Shown piece by piece: positions 1-5,204 of a stretch of 5,321 nucleotides of DNA. The stretch comes from Lachnospiraceae bacterium (GTDB taxonomy: Bacteria > Bacillota > Clostridia > Lachnospirales > Lachnospiraceae), in assembly GCA_017437205.1 (NCBI GenBank), contig JAFSBP010000435.1, forward strand, positions 1-5,321, given 5' to 3'. The translations under genes were made by a program, and so were the position numbers. Under the pieces are notes generated by a model. It had not been told where the DNA came from and ran no database searches. It worked only from the letters and a program-made list of their open reading frames with translations. Numbering within the stretch: position 1 is the first letter of the stretch; each line of letters opens with the position of its first letter.

Positions 1-77
1 AGGATAGCTCCGTAGCCGCCGGGACCGTCTGGATTCCCGCGAGCAGAGCCGTCGGTGTATAAATTCACTCTCATCAT
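1..77 (-). CDS. rnhA: Ribonuclease HI, N-terminal fragment (runs off window)
   Basis: Only the first 25 codons plus two bases are present; the gene continues beyond base 1. RNase HI cleaves the RNA strand of RNA-DNA hybrids in the cytoplasm. The visible peptide has the family's opening beta strand, YTDGSARGNP, followed by GPGGYGAI; the Asp of YTDG is the first catalytic metal-binding carboxylate. Two adjacent ATG codons (77-75 and 74-72) are possible starts, and an in-frame TAA at 83-81 rules out a longer protein. An AAGGAG ribosome site (95-90) lies 12 nt before the first ATG, which is long. The gene follows the MutS-like gene by 24 bp with no terminator between them, so co-transcription is likely. 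Identification is firm despite the short fragment because the motif is so typical; the remaining catalytic residues cannot be checked. Confidence 0.9.
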   Translation of the reverse strand, partial: MMRVNLYTDGSARGNPDGPGGYGAI

Positions 78-101
78 GATTTATCATGTCTCCTTACTTT
101 A

Positions 102-1769
102 TCACAACGACCACTTTCCACTCTCCAAAAACCGCTTTGCGGTCTCTTCCGCTTTCTGCGTCAAATTCCCCTCGTAACCCATCACGCTTAATAGCTTAAT
201 CGCATTTCGACTGGTCGCAGGCCCCTTCTTCAGCAGATACGGGAAGGAAATATCATTTTCACAGACTTCCTCAGTAAAATGATAGTTATCGTAATAAGAC
301 GCCAAAAGTGTGGTTAACTCAATATCGTGTGTTGCCGCAAAGCAGAGCGCGCTCTTGCCTTCAAAGCTCTTAAGAATCTGAGCGGATGCCGCAATTCTCT
401 CCACCGTGTTCGTTCCACGCAAGACCTCGTCTACAAAACAGAGTACCGGATAATCAGACGCACTCACATTATCTATGATGCGTTTTAGTGATTTAATCTC
501 AACAATAAAATAACTTTCGCCCTCGAACAGATTGTCACTGAGTGCCATGGAGGAATACACCTTAAACCAAGCGGAACGATACCGCGAAGCAGCAGTCATA
601 TATAATGTCTGTGCCAGTATCGCATTAATTGCCACCGACTTTAGGAAGGTGGACTTTCCGGATGCATTTGATCCGGTCAACAGAACATGATGCTCTGTGT
701 TGATGGAATTCGGTATCGCATCACAGATCAACGGATGATAAAGATTTTCCGCGTCCAGCTTAGGCTTAATTCCGGACAGATCAGGTCTGCACCAAACCGG
801 CAATGCCTCGCGAAGTGAAGCGGTTACAAGCGCCAATTCCAACCTTCCCACCAAATCAATCAAGTGAAAAATTTCCTTTTCCCTGAGCTTCAGTGAACGG
901 AAAATATGATTAAACGCGATCAGATCAATGTGTGTGATCATGCGAAGATAATCCAAAATGACATCGATAAGGGAACCGCCCATGGAGCCGCCGGTCTGAA
1001 TCATCCCTGCACCGCGCAGATCACGCTTAATCTGCTTAGTCACGGTCAGCAACTCTCCCGTCATGTCCTCCATCTGAGGCACACGAAGTGCCGCAATCTT
1101 CTCAGCGCTGTCAGAAAGCTGCGCAATGCGCTGAATGCAGATAAAAAATGGCTCTACACGCCCCTTTTCTTTATAGTAGCTCGCAATGTTCACCAAAAGG
1201 ATGATGATCAGCATTGGCATACCGTAATCCGGCTTAGCGATGGTAAGAATGGCAGAAACGACCAAAAGCATGAGCAAAATCAGATGAAGAACACTATTCC
1301 CTACATTCAACTCCATCAATCGGGTGATGTATTCGGTAAACGGTATCCGATAATTTTTTCCCATGCAGCTGAGGTAAAAGGCCACGTCCTCACGGGCTTT
1401 CTGATTTCCTTCAAACACATCCGCAAGTGTGGATCGTTTTTCCAATTCTTCCACAGAAAACACCGGAGTTCTCAGTGTGTGGTACAGATACTCCTCACCA
1501 ACGGAGGAATACGTAGTATTCAAAGACATAAAGACCTCATCCATCGACAAATCATTCCATGTGATATCATCAATTGAAAATCCTGATGCCTGTCCTTGAT
1601 GATAGGAAGCAATCATTTGAAGCTGATCCTTCGTGTAACGCTTCTCTGACAGCCTCCCCCATAAATTGCGATTCTTCTCACGCTGACGCTTCTCTTTGCG
1701 TTTTAGTTCGATTCGATATTCCACCATGAAAAATAAAACCACGCCAAGCGCGATCAATACATATTTCAT
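102..1769 (-). CDS. Membrane-anchored MutS-like ATPase (MutS domain V protein)
   Basis: Predicted 555-residue P-loop ATPase of the MutS superfamily. Seen: Walker A TGSNASGKST (365-374), an ABC-signature-like EGESYF (416-421), Walker B LCFVDEV with Asp447-Glu448, and an H-loop His481 in AATHDIEL. The C-terminal segment resembles the end of MutS domain V. The N-terminus is a hydrophobic helix (about 4-17) followed by a highly basic stretch (21-35), and two more hydrophobic helices lie at about 160-178 and 183-199, so membrane attachment is likely. There is no domain I with the Phe-X-Glu mismatch-reading motif and no Smr nuclease domain, so classical mismatch repair is unlikely; the substrate is unknown. 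I chose the ATG at 1769 because AAGGGGA lies 7 nt upstream. In-frame TTG (1811) and ATG (1805) starts have weak ribosome sites. It follows the efp terminator and precedes rnhA; I found no clear promoter of its own. Confidence 0.85.
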   Translation of the reverse strand: MKYVLIALGVVLFFMVEYRIELKRKEKRQREKNRNLWGRLSEKRYTKDQLQMIASYHQGQASGFSIDDITWNDLSMDEVFMSLNTTYSSVGEEYLYHTLRTPVFSVEELEKRSTLADVFEGNQKAREDVAFYLSCMGKNYRIPFTEYITRLMELNVGNSVLHLILLMLLVVSAILTIAKPDYGMPMLIIILLVNIASYYKEKGRVEPFFICIQRIAQLSDSAEKIAALRVPQMEDMTGELLTVTKQIKRDLRGAGMIQTGGSMGGSLIDVILDYLRMITHIDLIAFNHIFRSLKLREKEIFHLIDLVGRLELALVTASLREALPVWCRPDLSGIKPKLDAENLYHPLICDAIPNSINTEHHVLLTGSNASGKSTFLKSVAINAILAQTLYMTAASRYRSAWFKVYSSMALSDNLFEGESYFIVEIKSLKRIIDNVSASDYPVLCFVDEVLRGTNTVERIAASAQILKSFEGKSALCFAATHDIELTTLLASYYDNYHFTEEVCENDISFPYLLKKGPATSRNAIKLLSVMGYEGNLTQKAEETAKRFLESGKWSL

Positions 1770-1823
1770 CCAACTTCCCCTTTCAGATAAAGCCGACGGC
1801 TCCATCTTCAACTATCCAATTAG

Positions 1824-1859
1824 ATAACAAAGGCTGCTACATCACCTGCAGCAGCCTCT
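1824..1859 (-). terminator. Intrinsic terminator of efp
   Basis: On the minus strand an eight-base perfect arm (AGGCTGCT at 1857-1850) pairs with AGCAGCCT (1838-1831) around an 11-nt loop. The stem extends to about ten pairs with one G-U, and is followed by the T-rich run TTGTTAT. It begins 18 nt after the efp stop codon, the usual place for Rho-independent termination. Some readthrough may feed the downstream MutS-like gene, which lacks an obvious promoter. Confidence 0.8.
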
Positions 1860-1874
1860 ATCATTCGTAAAAAA

Positions 1875-2432
1875 TTATGCTCTCGCCATATACTCGCCGG
1901 TTCTGGTGTCGATACGGATCTTATCATCCTGATTAACGAACAGAGGCACATATACAACTGCACCGGTCTCAACGGTAGCGGGCTTGGTAGCACCGGTAGC
2001 GGTATCACCCTTAAATCCGGGCTCGGTGTCAGTGATCACCAGCTCTACACACAGAGGCGGCTCGATGGAGAACACATTTCCCTTATAGGAGCAGATCTTA
2101 ACCATCTCGTTTTCCTTAACAAACTTCAGCGCATCGCCAACCTGCTCATCGGTCAGAGCGATCTGCTCGAAGGTGTTAACATCCATGAAGTAATAGAACT
2201 CACCGTCGTTATACAGATACTGCATATCTACACGGTCAATGTGAGCATTCTCAAAACGCTCGGTAGGACGGAAGGACTTCTCGATCACACCACCACTGAT
2301 GATGTTTCTAAGCTTCGTACGAACGAAAGCAGCTCCCTTACCGGGCTTTACATGCTGAAACTCAACAATCTGAAATACACTTCCCTCAATCTCAACGGTC
2401 ATACCATTACGGAACTCGCCAGCTGATACCAT
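1875..2432 (-). CDS. efp: Translation elongation factor P
   Basis: Full-length 185-residue EF-P. It binds between the P and E sites of a stalled ribosome and helps peptide-bond formation at polyproline stretches. The three-barrel layout fits: a KOW-like domain I (about 1-62), OB domain II (about 65-128) and OB domain III (about 130-184). The domain I loop [10 protein letters not shown] places Lys32 at the tip, the residue that is modified in many bacteria; which modification is used here cannot be told, and no modification enzyme is visible nearby. The start is secure: AAGGAGGAA (2449-2441) sits about 8 nt before the ATG, and the length matches the family. It is probably a single-gene unit, with its own sigma-A-type promoter overlapping the end of the upstream phosphatase gene and a strong terminator 18 nt after the stop. 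Confidence 0.97.
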   Translation of the reverse strand: MVSAGEFRNGMTVEIEGSVFQIVEFQHVKPGKGAAFVRTKLRNIISGGVIEKSFRPTERFENAHIDRVDMQYLYNDGEFYYFMDVNTFEQIALTDEQVGDALKFVKENEMVKICSYKGNVFSIEPPLCVELVITDTEPGFKGDTATGATKPATVETGAVVYVPLFVNQDDKIRIDTRTGEYMARA

Positions 2433-2498
2433 AAATATAATTCCTCCTTAGGATAATCAAATAATCATTCGCCTCTCTTGGCTACAATATTCCAATAA

Positions 2499-2527
2499 AT
2501 TTTACTACATATCTCAAATAATTTCAA
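2499..2527 (-). promoter_or_regulatory. Sigma-A-type promoter for efp
   Basis: TTGAAA (2527-2522), a 17-bp spacer and TAAAAT (2504-2499) read towards efp. The -35 box overlaps the TGA stop of the upstream phosphatase gene. Transcription would begin near 2492, giving a leader of about 60 nt before the efp ATG. Box quality and spacing are good; use in the cell is inferred. Confidence 0.75.
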
Positions 2528-3027
2528 GGGTTATTTTTCCTTTTTTCGTACTCTTTCAACACAATTTTTTCCAAATACCGCTTTAAAACAATCTGTATCT
2601 CTTCTTTTGGATCAATCGGTTTTGTCAGAACGCAGCGAATTCCGCATCTTTTTGCCCCCCAGACGTCAGTAAATAACTGATCTCCGATAAACAGTGTGTC
2701 AGCCGCAGTCGCGCCGATAATCTCCATCGCCTTAATGTACCCCTTTTTCAGCGGTTTTCCGGCTTTATAGAGATATGCACATCCAACCTCGCCTGCAAAC
2801 GATTTTACACGCTCTTCTTTATTATTTGACATCAAGCAAGTGGAAAATCCAAGTGCTCTAAGCCGGTCAAACAATGCCTTTGCCTCATCGGTAGCTGGTG
2901 CGCCGTGAGGAACCAGCGTATTGTCTACGTCGAAAATTACCGCACGAAAACCTGCTTCTTTTGCCGACTCAAACGAATAGTCATAGACCGAATCAATCCA
3001 TTCATCCGGATAAAAACAAGAAAACAT
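2524..3027 (-). CDS. yqeG: YqeG-family HAD phosphatase (subfamily IIIA)
   Basis: Predicted 167-residue cytoplasmic haloacid-dehalogenase-type phosphatase of the YqeG family; the physiological substrate is not known to me. All four HAD motifs are visible: motif I FDVDNTL with nucleophile Asp33 and Asp35, motif II SNN (67-69), the motif III lysine in GKP (Lys91), and motif IV GDQLFTDVWGA with Asp116 and Asp121. There is little room for a cap domain, as expected for subclass IIIA. The ATG at 3027 is preceded by AGAGG inside the 3' end of nrdR, and only two bases separate the nrdR stop from this start, so the genes are probably co-transcribed and translationally coupled. The C-terminus is lysine-rich. 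The symbol follows the Bacillus family name; the true role is open. Confidence 0.9.
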   Translation of the reverse strand: MFSCFYPDEWIDSVYDYSFESAKEAGFRAVIFDVDNTLVPHGAPATDEAKALFDRLRALGFSTCLMSNNKEERVKSFAGEVGCAYLYKAGKPLKKGYIKAMEIIGATAADTLFIGDQLFTDVWGAKRCGIRCVLTKPIDPKEEIQIVLKRYLEKIVLKEYEKRKNNP

Positions 3028-3029
3028 GA

Positions 3030-3491
3030 TTACCTCTTTTTCTTTTTATACAGTTTTTCCAATTCCTTCATAAACGTGTGGACATCGGTGAATTCCCGAT
3101 ATACTGAAGAAAAGCGAACATAGGCAACCTCATCCAGTTCTTTTAACTTGTCCATCACCAGCTCACCCACGATCGTGGAAGGAATCTCCTTACTGTCCAT
3201 CTGGTACAGCTCGGCCTCAATATCGTCGATCATGCGGTTCATCTCCTCAACGGATACCGGACGCTTGTGGCAGGCACTGAGCACTCCCTTCTCGATCTTT
3301 GCACGGTTATAAGGTTCACGTGTGTCGTCCTTTTTTACGATCATCAACGGAATGGTCTCCACTCGCTCAAAGGTAGTAAAACGGCGGCCGCAGCCCTCGC
3401 ACTGACGACGACGGCGGATAGCATTCAAATCGTCCACCGGACGTGAATCGATTACTTTCTGATCTTCATGATTACAGTAAGGGCATTTCAT
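3030..3491 (-). CDS. nrdR: Transcriptional repressor NrdR
   Basis: Predicted 153-residue NrdR, the ATP/dATP-sensing repressor of ribonucleotide reductase genes. The N-terminal zinc ribbon has Cys3-Pro-Tyr-Cys6 and Cys31-Glu-Gly-Cys34, with a run of arginines (26-29) and RRFTTFER just after, the conserved DNA-binding surface. An ATP-cone domain spans about 45-135, including PLMIVKKDD and YNRAKIEKG, which match the nucleotide-binding start of the cone. I chose the ATG at 3491 because the family starts MKCPYC and AAGGAG lies about 6 nt upstream; a TTG five codons earlier overlaps that ribosome site. The gene leads a pair with the phosphatase gene two bases downstream. Its promoter has exact consensus boxes, with a palindrome at the predicted start site, suggesting self-regulation. 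Reductase genes are not in the window. Confidence 0.97.
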   Translation of the reverse strand: MKCPYCNHEDQKVIDSRPVDDLNAIRRRRQCEGCGRRFTTFERVETIPLMIVKKDDTREPYNRAKIEKGVLSACHKRPVSVEEMNRMIDDIEAELYQMDSKEIPSTIVGELVMDKLKELDEVAYVRFSSVYREFTDVHTFMKELEKLYKKKKR

Positions 3492-3537
3492 GGTAAGCTC
3501 CTTCAATATCTATAGGTTGATTTTACTTTACTTAAAC

Positions 3538-3554
3538 ATACCATATCTTGGTAT
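3538..3554. promoter_or_regulatory. Palindromic operator candidate (NrdR-box-like) at nrdR start site
   Basis: Perfect six-base arms ATACCA and TGGTAT flank five bases. The site lies directly over the first 17 or so transcribed bases predicted from the nrdR promoter, a normal place for a repressor. Compared with the published NrdR-box pattern as I recall it (acaCwAtATaTwGtgt), the six strongly conserved positions match on either strand, but several weaker ones do not. NrdR boxes usually occur in pairs; a second, poorer palindrome lies at 3576-3587. Confidence 0.5.
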
Positions 3555-3561
3555 TAGTTAG

Positions 3562-3590
3562 ATTATAACTTAATCACATTAAAATGTCAA
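3562..3590 (-). promoter_or_regulatory. Exact-consensus sigma-A promoter for nrdR-yqeG
   Basis: TTGACA (3590-3585), a 17-bp spacer and TATAAT (3567-3562) match the housekeeping consensus at every position with ideal spacing. The predicted start is near 3555, about 64 nt before the nrdR ATG. So strong a promoter in front of a repressor gene fits a unit that is held down by an operator. Confidence 0.88.
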
Positions 3591-3621
3591 TGTATGAAGA
3601 AAAGTAGTCACTATGCTTAAA

Positions 3622-3882
3622 TTATTCACAACATTTCCTCAGCCGCTCTTCTGCGTTGATATTTACCAACACAATATCATCTCCCACCTGTGTCACGCAG
3701 GAAAACGGGATCACAAACTCACTGTCCCGGCCAAACAGGCTGAACAAATGCCCCGGTCCCGGCACAATAAACGCCTTGATGCAACCGGAGCAGGGGTCAA
3801 ATTCCACATCGGTGATGACACCCAGCCGGCAGCAGTCACAAATATTGATCACTTCTTTATGTCTCAATTCACAGATACGCAT
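3622..3882 (-). CDS. YlmC/YmxH-family PRC-barrel protein
   Basis: Predicted 86-residue protein of the YlmC/YmxH family, annotated as sporulation-associated in Firmicutes; its biochemical role is unknown to me. Family marks are the start MRICELRHKEVINI, a PRC-barrel-like core, VPGPG (40-44), FGRDSE (50-55) followed by VIPF, and VGDDIVLV (66-73). It is unusually rich in cysteine (nine: 4, 15, 17, 18, 31, 34, 62, 84, 85), with CDCC and CSGC pairs that could bind metal. I chose the ATG at 3882 because GGAGG lies 8 nt upstream and the family begins MRI; an in-frame TTG at 3906 has no good ribosome site. It is followed by the nrdR promoter region with no clear terminator. No transmembrane segment is seen. 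Confidence 0.88.
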   Translation of the reverse strand: MRICELRHKEVINICDCCRLGVITDVEFDPCSGCIKAFIVPGPGHLFSLFGRDSEFVIPFSCVTQVGDDIVLVNINAEERLRKCCE

Positions 3883-3896
3883 GAAATATACCTCCG

Positions 3897-3921
3897 CGCC
3901 GGGCAATGCTAAAACGCCGGG
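3897..3921. repeat. Short direct repeat CGCCGGG x2 (18-bp period)
   Basis: The seven-base GC-rich word CGCCGGG occurs at 3897-3903 and 3915-3921, just upstream of the YlmC-family ribosome site, in otherwise AT-rich DNA. It may be chance or a small binding site; nothing in the sequence decides this. Confidence 0.3.
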
Positions 3922-3941
3922 TTATCAAATCTTTCTACTTC

Positions 3942-3949
3942 ATTTTATG
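3942..3949 (-). promoter_or_regulatory. Possible -10 element (sporulation-sigma-like) before the YlmC-family gene
   Basis: CATAAAAT on the minus strand, about 60 nt before the YlmC-family start, resembles the -10 boxes of sigma-E-type sporulation promoters (about CATACAAT). No matching -35 box is found at the right distance, and no sigma-A pair with good spacing is seen either. The gap from 4013 to 3883 must hold this gene's promoter unless it is read from the hydrolase gene. Confidence 0.25.
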
Positions 3950-4013
3950 CCGTGAACATTCAACTGGTTCATCAATAACTTATTTCGGTTTGCGGACATA
4001 TTTGTCAAGGAAT

Positions 4014-4889
4014 TTATATCTCCCTATGTTTTTCCCGCACAAACGGCGCTTCTATCCTTTCCTCAATCAGTAATTCATACTTCTTCGGTTTTCTAAACGC
4101 GTTTCCATGAACCTCACGGCTGCGATAGTCCCGCATCATCTCCAGGTCAAACTCCGCAATAAATACACCTTCCTCCTCACCGGTTTCAAGGATGCACATA
4201 TCCCGCGATCCCTCCAGTTTTGGCAGATAAGCCACTCCGTCATATGCACTGGAATGTCCGTTACAGTCCGGTACGCTCGCCGGATAATTGCAGGTGGCAA
4301 TCCCCATCATATTCTCGTATGCACGCCCCCGAAGCTGAGACAGACGGTTGATCTCCATCGGACAGGCATTGGGAACCAGAACAATCTCTGCTCCTTTCAG
4401 CATTAAAATACGGGCACTCTCCGGAAACTCGCGGTCATAGCAGATCATCGCTCCCACCTTTACCGTTCCGTTTTTCGTGTCTAACTCGGTAACATAGAAA
4501 TCATTCCCCGGTGTCAGCGCACATTCAACACTGAAATCACAGGTATGTACCTTTGCGTAATCAATCACACGCTTGCCATGTCGGTCAAACAAGGCTAGGG
4601 AATTCCTCGGTCCTGTCTCGCAAGCTTCGAGATAAGTGATTCCGATAGCCATTTCAAGTTCCGATGCAAGTTTTCCAAAGTCTTTCACAAAATCACTGTC
4701 CGGCTGAATCGCTTCTGCAGTCCATACCTCTGCCGGGCGGTCATAGATTCGATAACCGTTACTCCACATTTCCGGAAACAGTGTGATATCTGCATCTAAT
4801 TCTTTCGCTTTGCGACAAGCTTCAACACCTTTTTCTTTATTGCCCGAAAGACTGCCGGTGGGCGCAATCTGTAATAATGCAATTTTCAT
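4014..4889 (-). CDS. Carbon-nitrogen hydrolase (nitrilase superfamily)
   Basis: Predicted 291-residue cytoplasmic amidase-like enzyme of the nitrilase superfamily, which hydrolyses non-peptide C-N bonds of amides, carbamoyl compounds or nitriles. The catalytic triad is intact: Glu40 in LFPEMW, Lys113 in YAKVHTCDF and Cys150 in MICYDREFPE. Length and layout (one alpha-beta-beta-alpha domain, no fused synthetase or acetyltransferase) fit stand-alone omega-amidase or N-carbamoylputrescine-amidase-like members, but the sequence does not settle the substrate, and no polyamine or other pathway gene is beside it. The ATG at 4889 is preceded by GAAGGAAAG about 8 nt away. The start overlaps the stop of the upstream small HTH frame by four bases (ATGA), but that overlap is probably a by-product of a frameshift there. 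A separate promoter is likely just upstream. I see no good terminator after the stop. Confidence 0.9.
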   Translation of the reverse strand: MKIALLQIAPTGSLSGNKEKGVEACRKAKELDADITLFPEMWSNGYRIYDRPAEVWTAEAIQPDSDFVKDFGKLASELEMAIGITYLEACETGPRNSLALFDRHGKRVIDYAKVHTCDFSVECALTPGNDFYVTELDTKNGTVKVGAMICYDREFPESARILMLKGAEIVLVPNACPMEINRLSQLRGRAYENMMGIATCNYPASVPDCNGHSSAYDGVAYLPKLEGSRDMCILETGEEEGVFIAEFDLEMMRDYRSREVHGNAFRKPKKYELLIEERIEAPFVREKHREI

Positions 4890-5140
4890 GGATTCTTTCC
4901 TTCTATTATTTTATTTTTCTTAATCATACCATAGCTTACCTGAAAAAAACAGTCAAATTTATTCAGTTTTCTTTTGCCGCTGTCACAACAATGATATCGT
5001 CCGTGATGCCATTTGTAAATCGCCTGCGGTGTGGTGAATCCAAAAATTTTCTGTAAATCTTTTACCGACAAGCCTTTTTCTTTTCTTAAACGTGTGATAT
5101 TCTTTCCTGTTTCAATCAAATCTATTGTGGGTATGTTCAT
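4886..5140 (-). pseudogene. XRE-type helix-turn-helix regulator, likely broken by internal deletion
   Basis: The open frame is 84 codons. Residues 6-44 are a typical clostridial XRE/Cro helix-turn-helix start: IDLIETGKNI, then LRKEKGLSVKDLQKIFGF and TPQAIYKW ending at Trp44. Intact relatives, as I recall them, continue with a G-x-x-LP-x-x-DNL-x-x-L stretch and end in a DDIIV-type strand. Here that middle part is missing, and the residues after Trp44 (HHGRYHCCDSGKRKLNKFD) look non-native, with clustered Cys, His and Lys. In another frame, right after Trp44, the DNA reads GITDDIIVVTAAKEN and stops at 4965-4963, a very plausible native C-terminus. I infer loss of roughly 60-75 bases, not a multiple of three. 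The start is good (GGAGG 8 nt before ATG). A shortened functional peptide is possible but unlikely, since helices 4-5 of the fold are gone. Confidence 0.7.
4923..4956 (-). promoter_or_regulatory. Probable promoter of the carbon-nitrogen hydrolase gene
   Basis: TTGACT (4956-4951), 17 bp, then TATGGT (4933-4928); overlapping it is an extended -10 element, TGG followed by TATGAT (4928-4923). Either would start transcription about 30 nt before the hydrolase ATG. The site lies just after the original stop codon (4965-4963) of the decayed HTH gene, which is where an intergenic promoter would be expected. Confidence 0.5.
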
Positions 5141-5171
5141 CTCTTTATCCTCCGCTTCTCTAACACAACGT

Positions 5172-5204
5172 AAAAGCCGCCTGCCTCATATGAGACAAGC
5201 GGCC
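5172..5204 (-). terminator. Terminator-like hairpin upstream of the HTH gene
   Basis: On the minus strand GCCGCTTGTCTC (5203-5192) pairs with GAGGCAGGCGGC (5187-5176) as a 12-pair stem with two G-U pairs and a four-base ATAT loop, followed by TTTT (5175-5172). The wobbles pair only in minus-strand RNA, so the element belongs to leftward transcription. It either ends an upstream gene lying beyond the window or acts as an attenuator in the HTH leader. Confidence 0.75.

Noticed and set aside
906..1577. Long plus-strand open frame of 223 codons
   Set aside because: It lies wholly antisense to the MutS-like gene, whose motifs are clear. Its product has no recognisable domain, and there is no supporting ribosome site or promoter.
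1789..1801. Small hairpin AGCCG-T-CGGCT followed by TTTATC on the minus strand
   Set aside because: Only about four usable pairs with a tight loop, and it sits just before the MutS-like ribosome site; too weak to call a terminator.
1820..2008. Minus-strand frame of 62 codons overlapping efp
   Set aside because: It overlaps the efp 3' end in another frame and then runs through the efp terminator hairpin. It has no protein-like character.
3613..3955. Two plus-strand frames of 99 codons each
   Set aside because: Both are antisense to the YlmC-family gene and its upstream region and encode low-complexity, unrecognisable peptides.
3953..3971. Inverted repeat TGAAC-N9-GTTCA between the hydrolase and YlmC-family genes
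   Set aside because: Short arms, no following T-run and no known operator match (the spacing is wrong for a Gram-positive LexA box); may be chance.
3980..4008. Perfect TTGACA (4008-4003) just after the hydrolase stop, as a promoter for the YlmC-family gene
   Set aside because: At 16-18 bp spacing the -10 position reads AAATAA or similar, matching the consensus poorly, so I did not list it.
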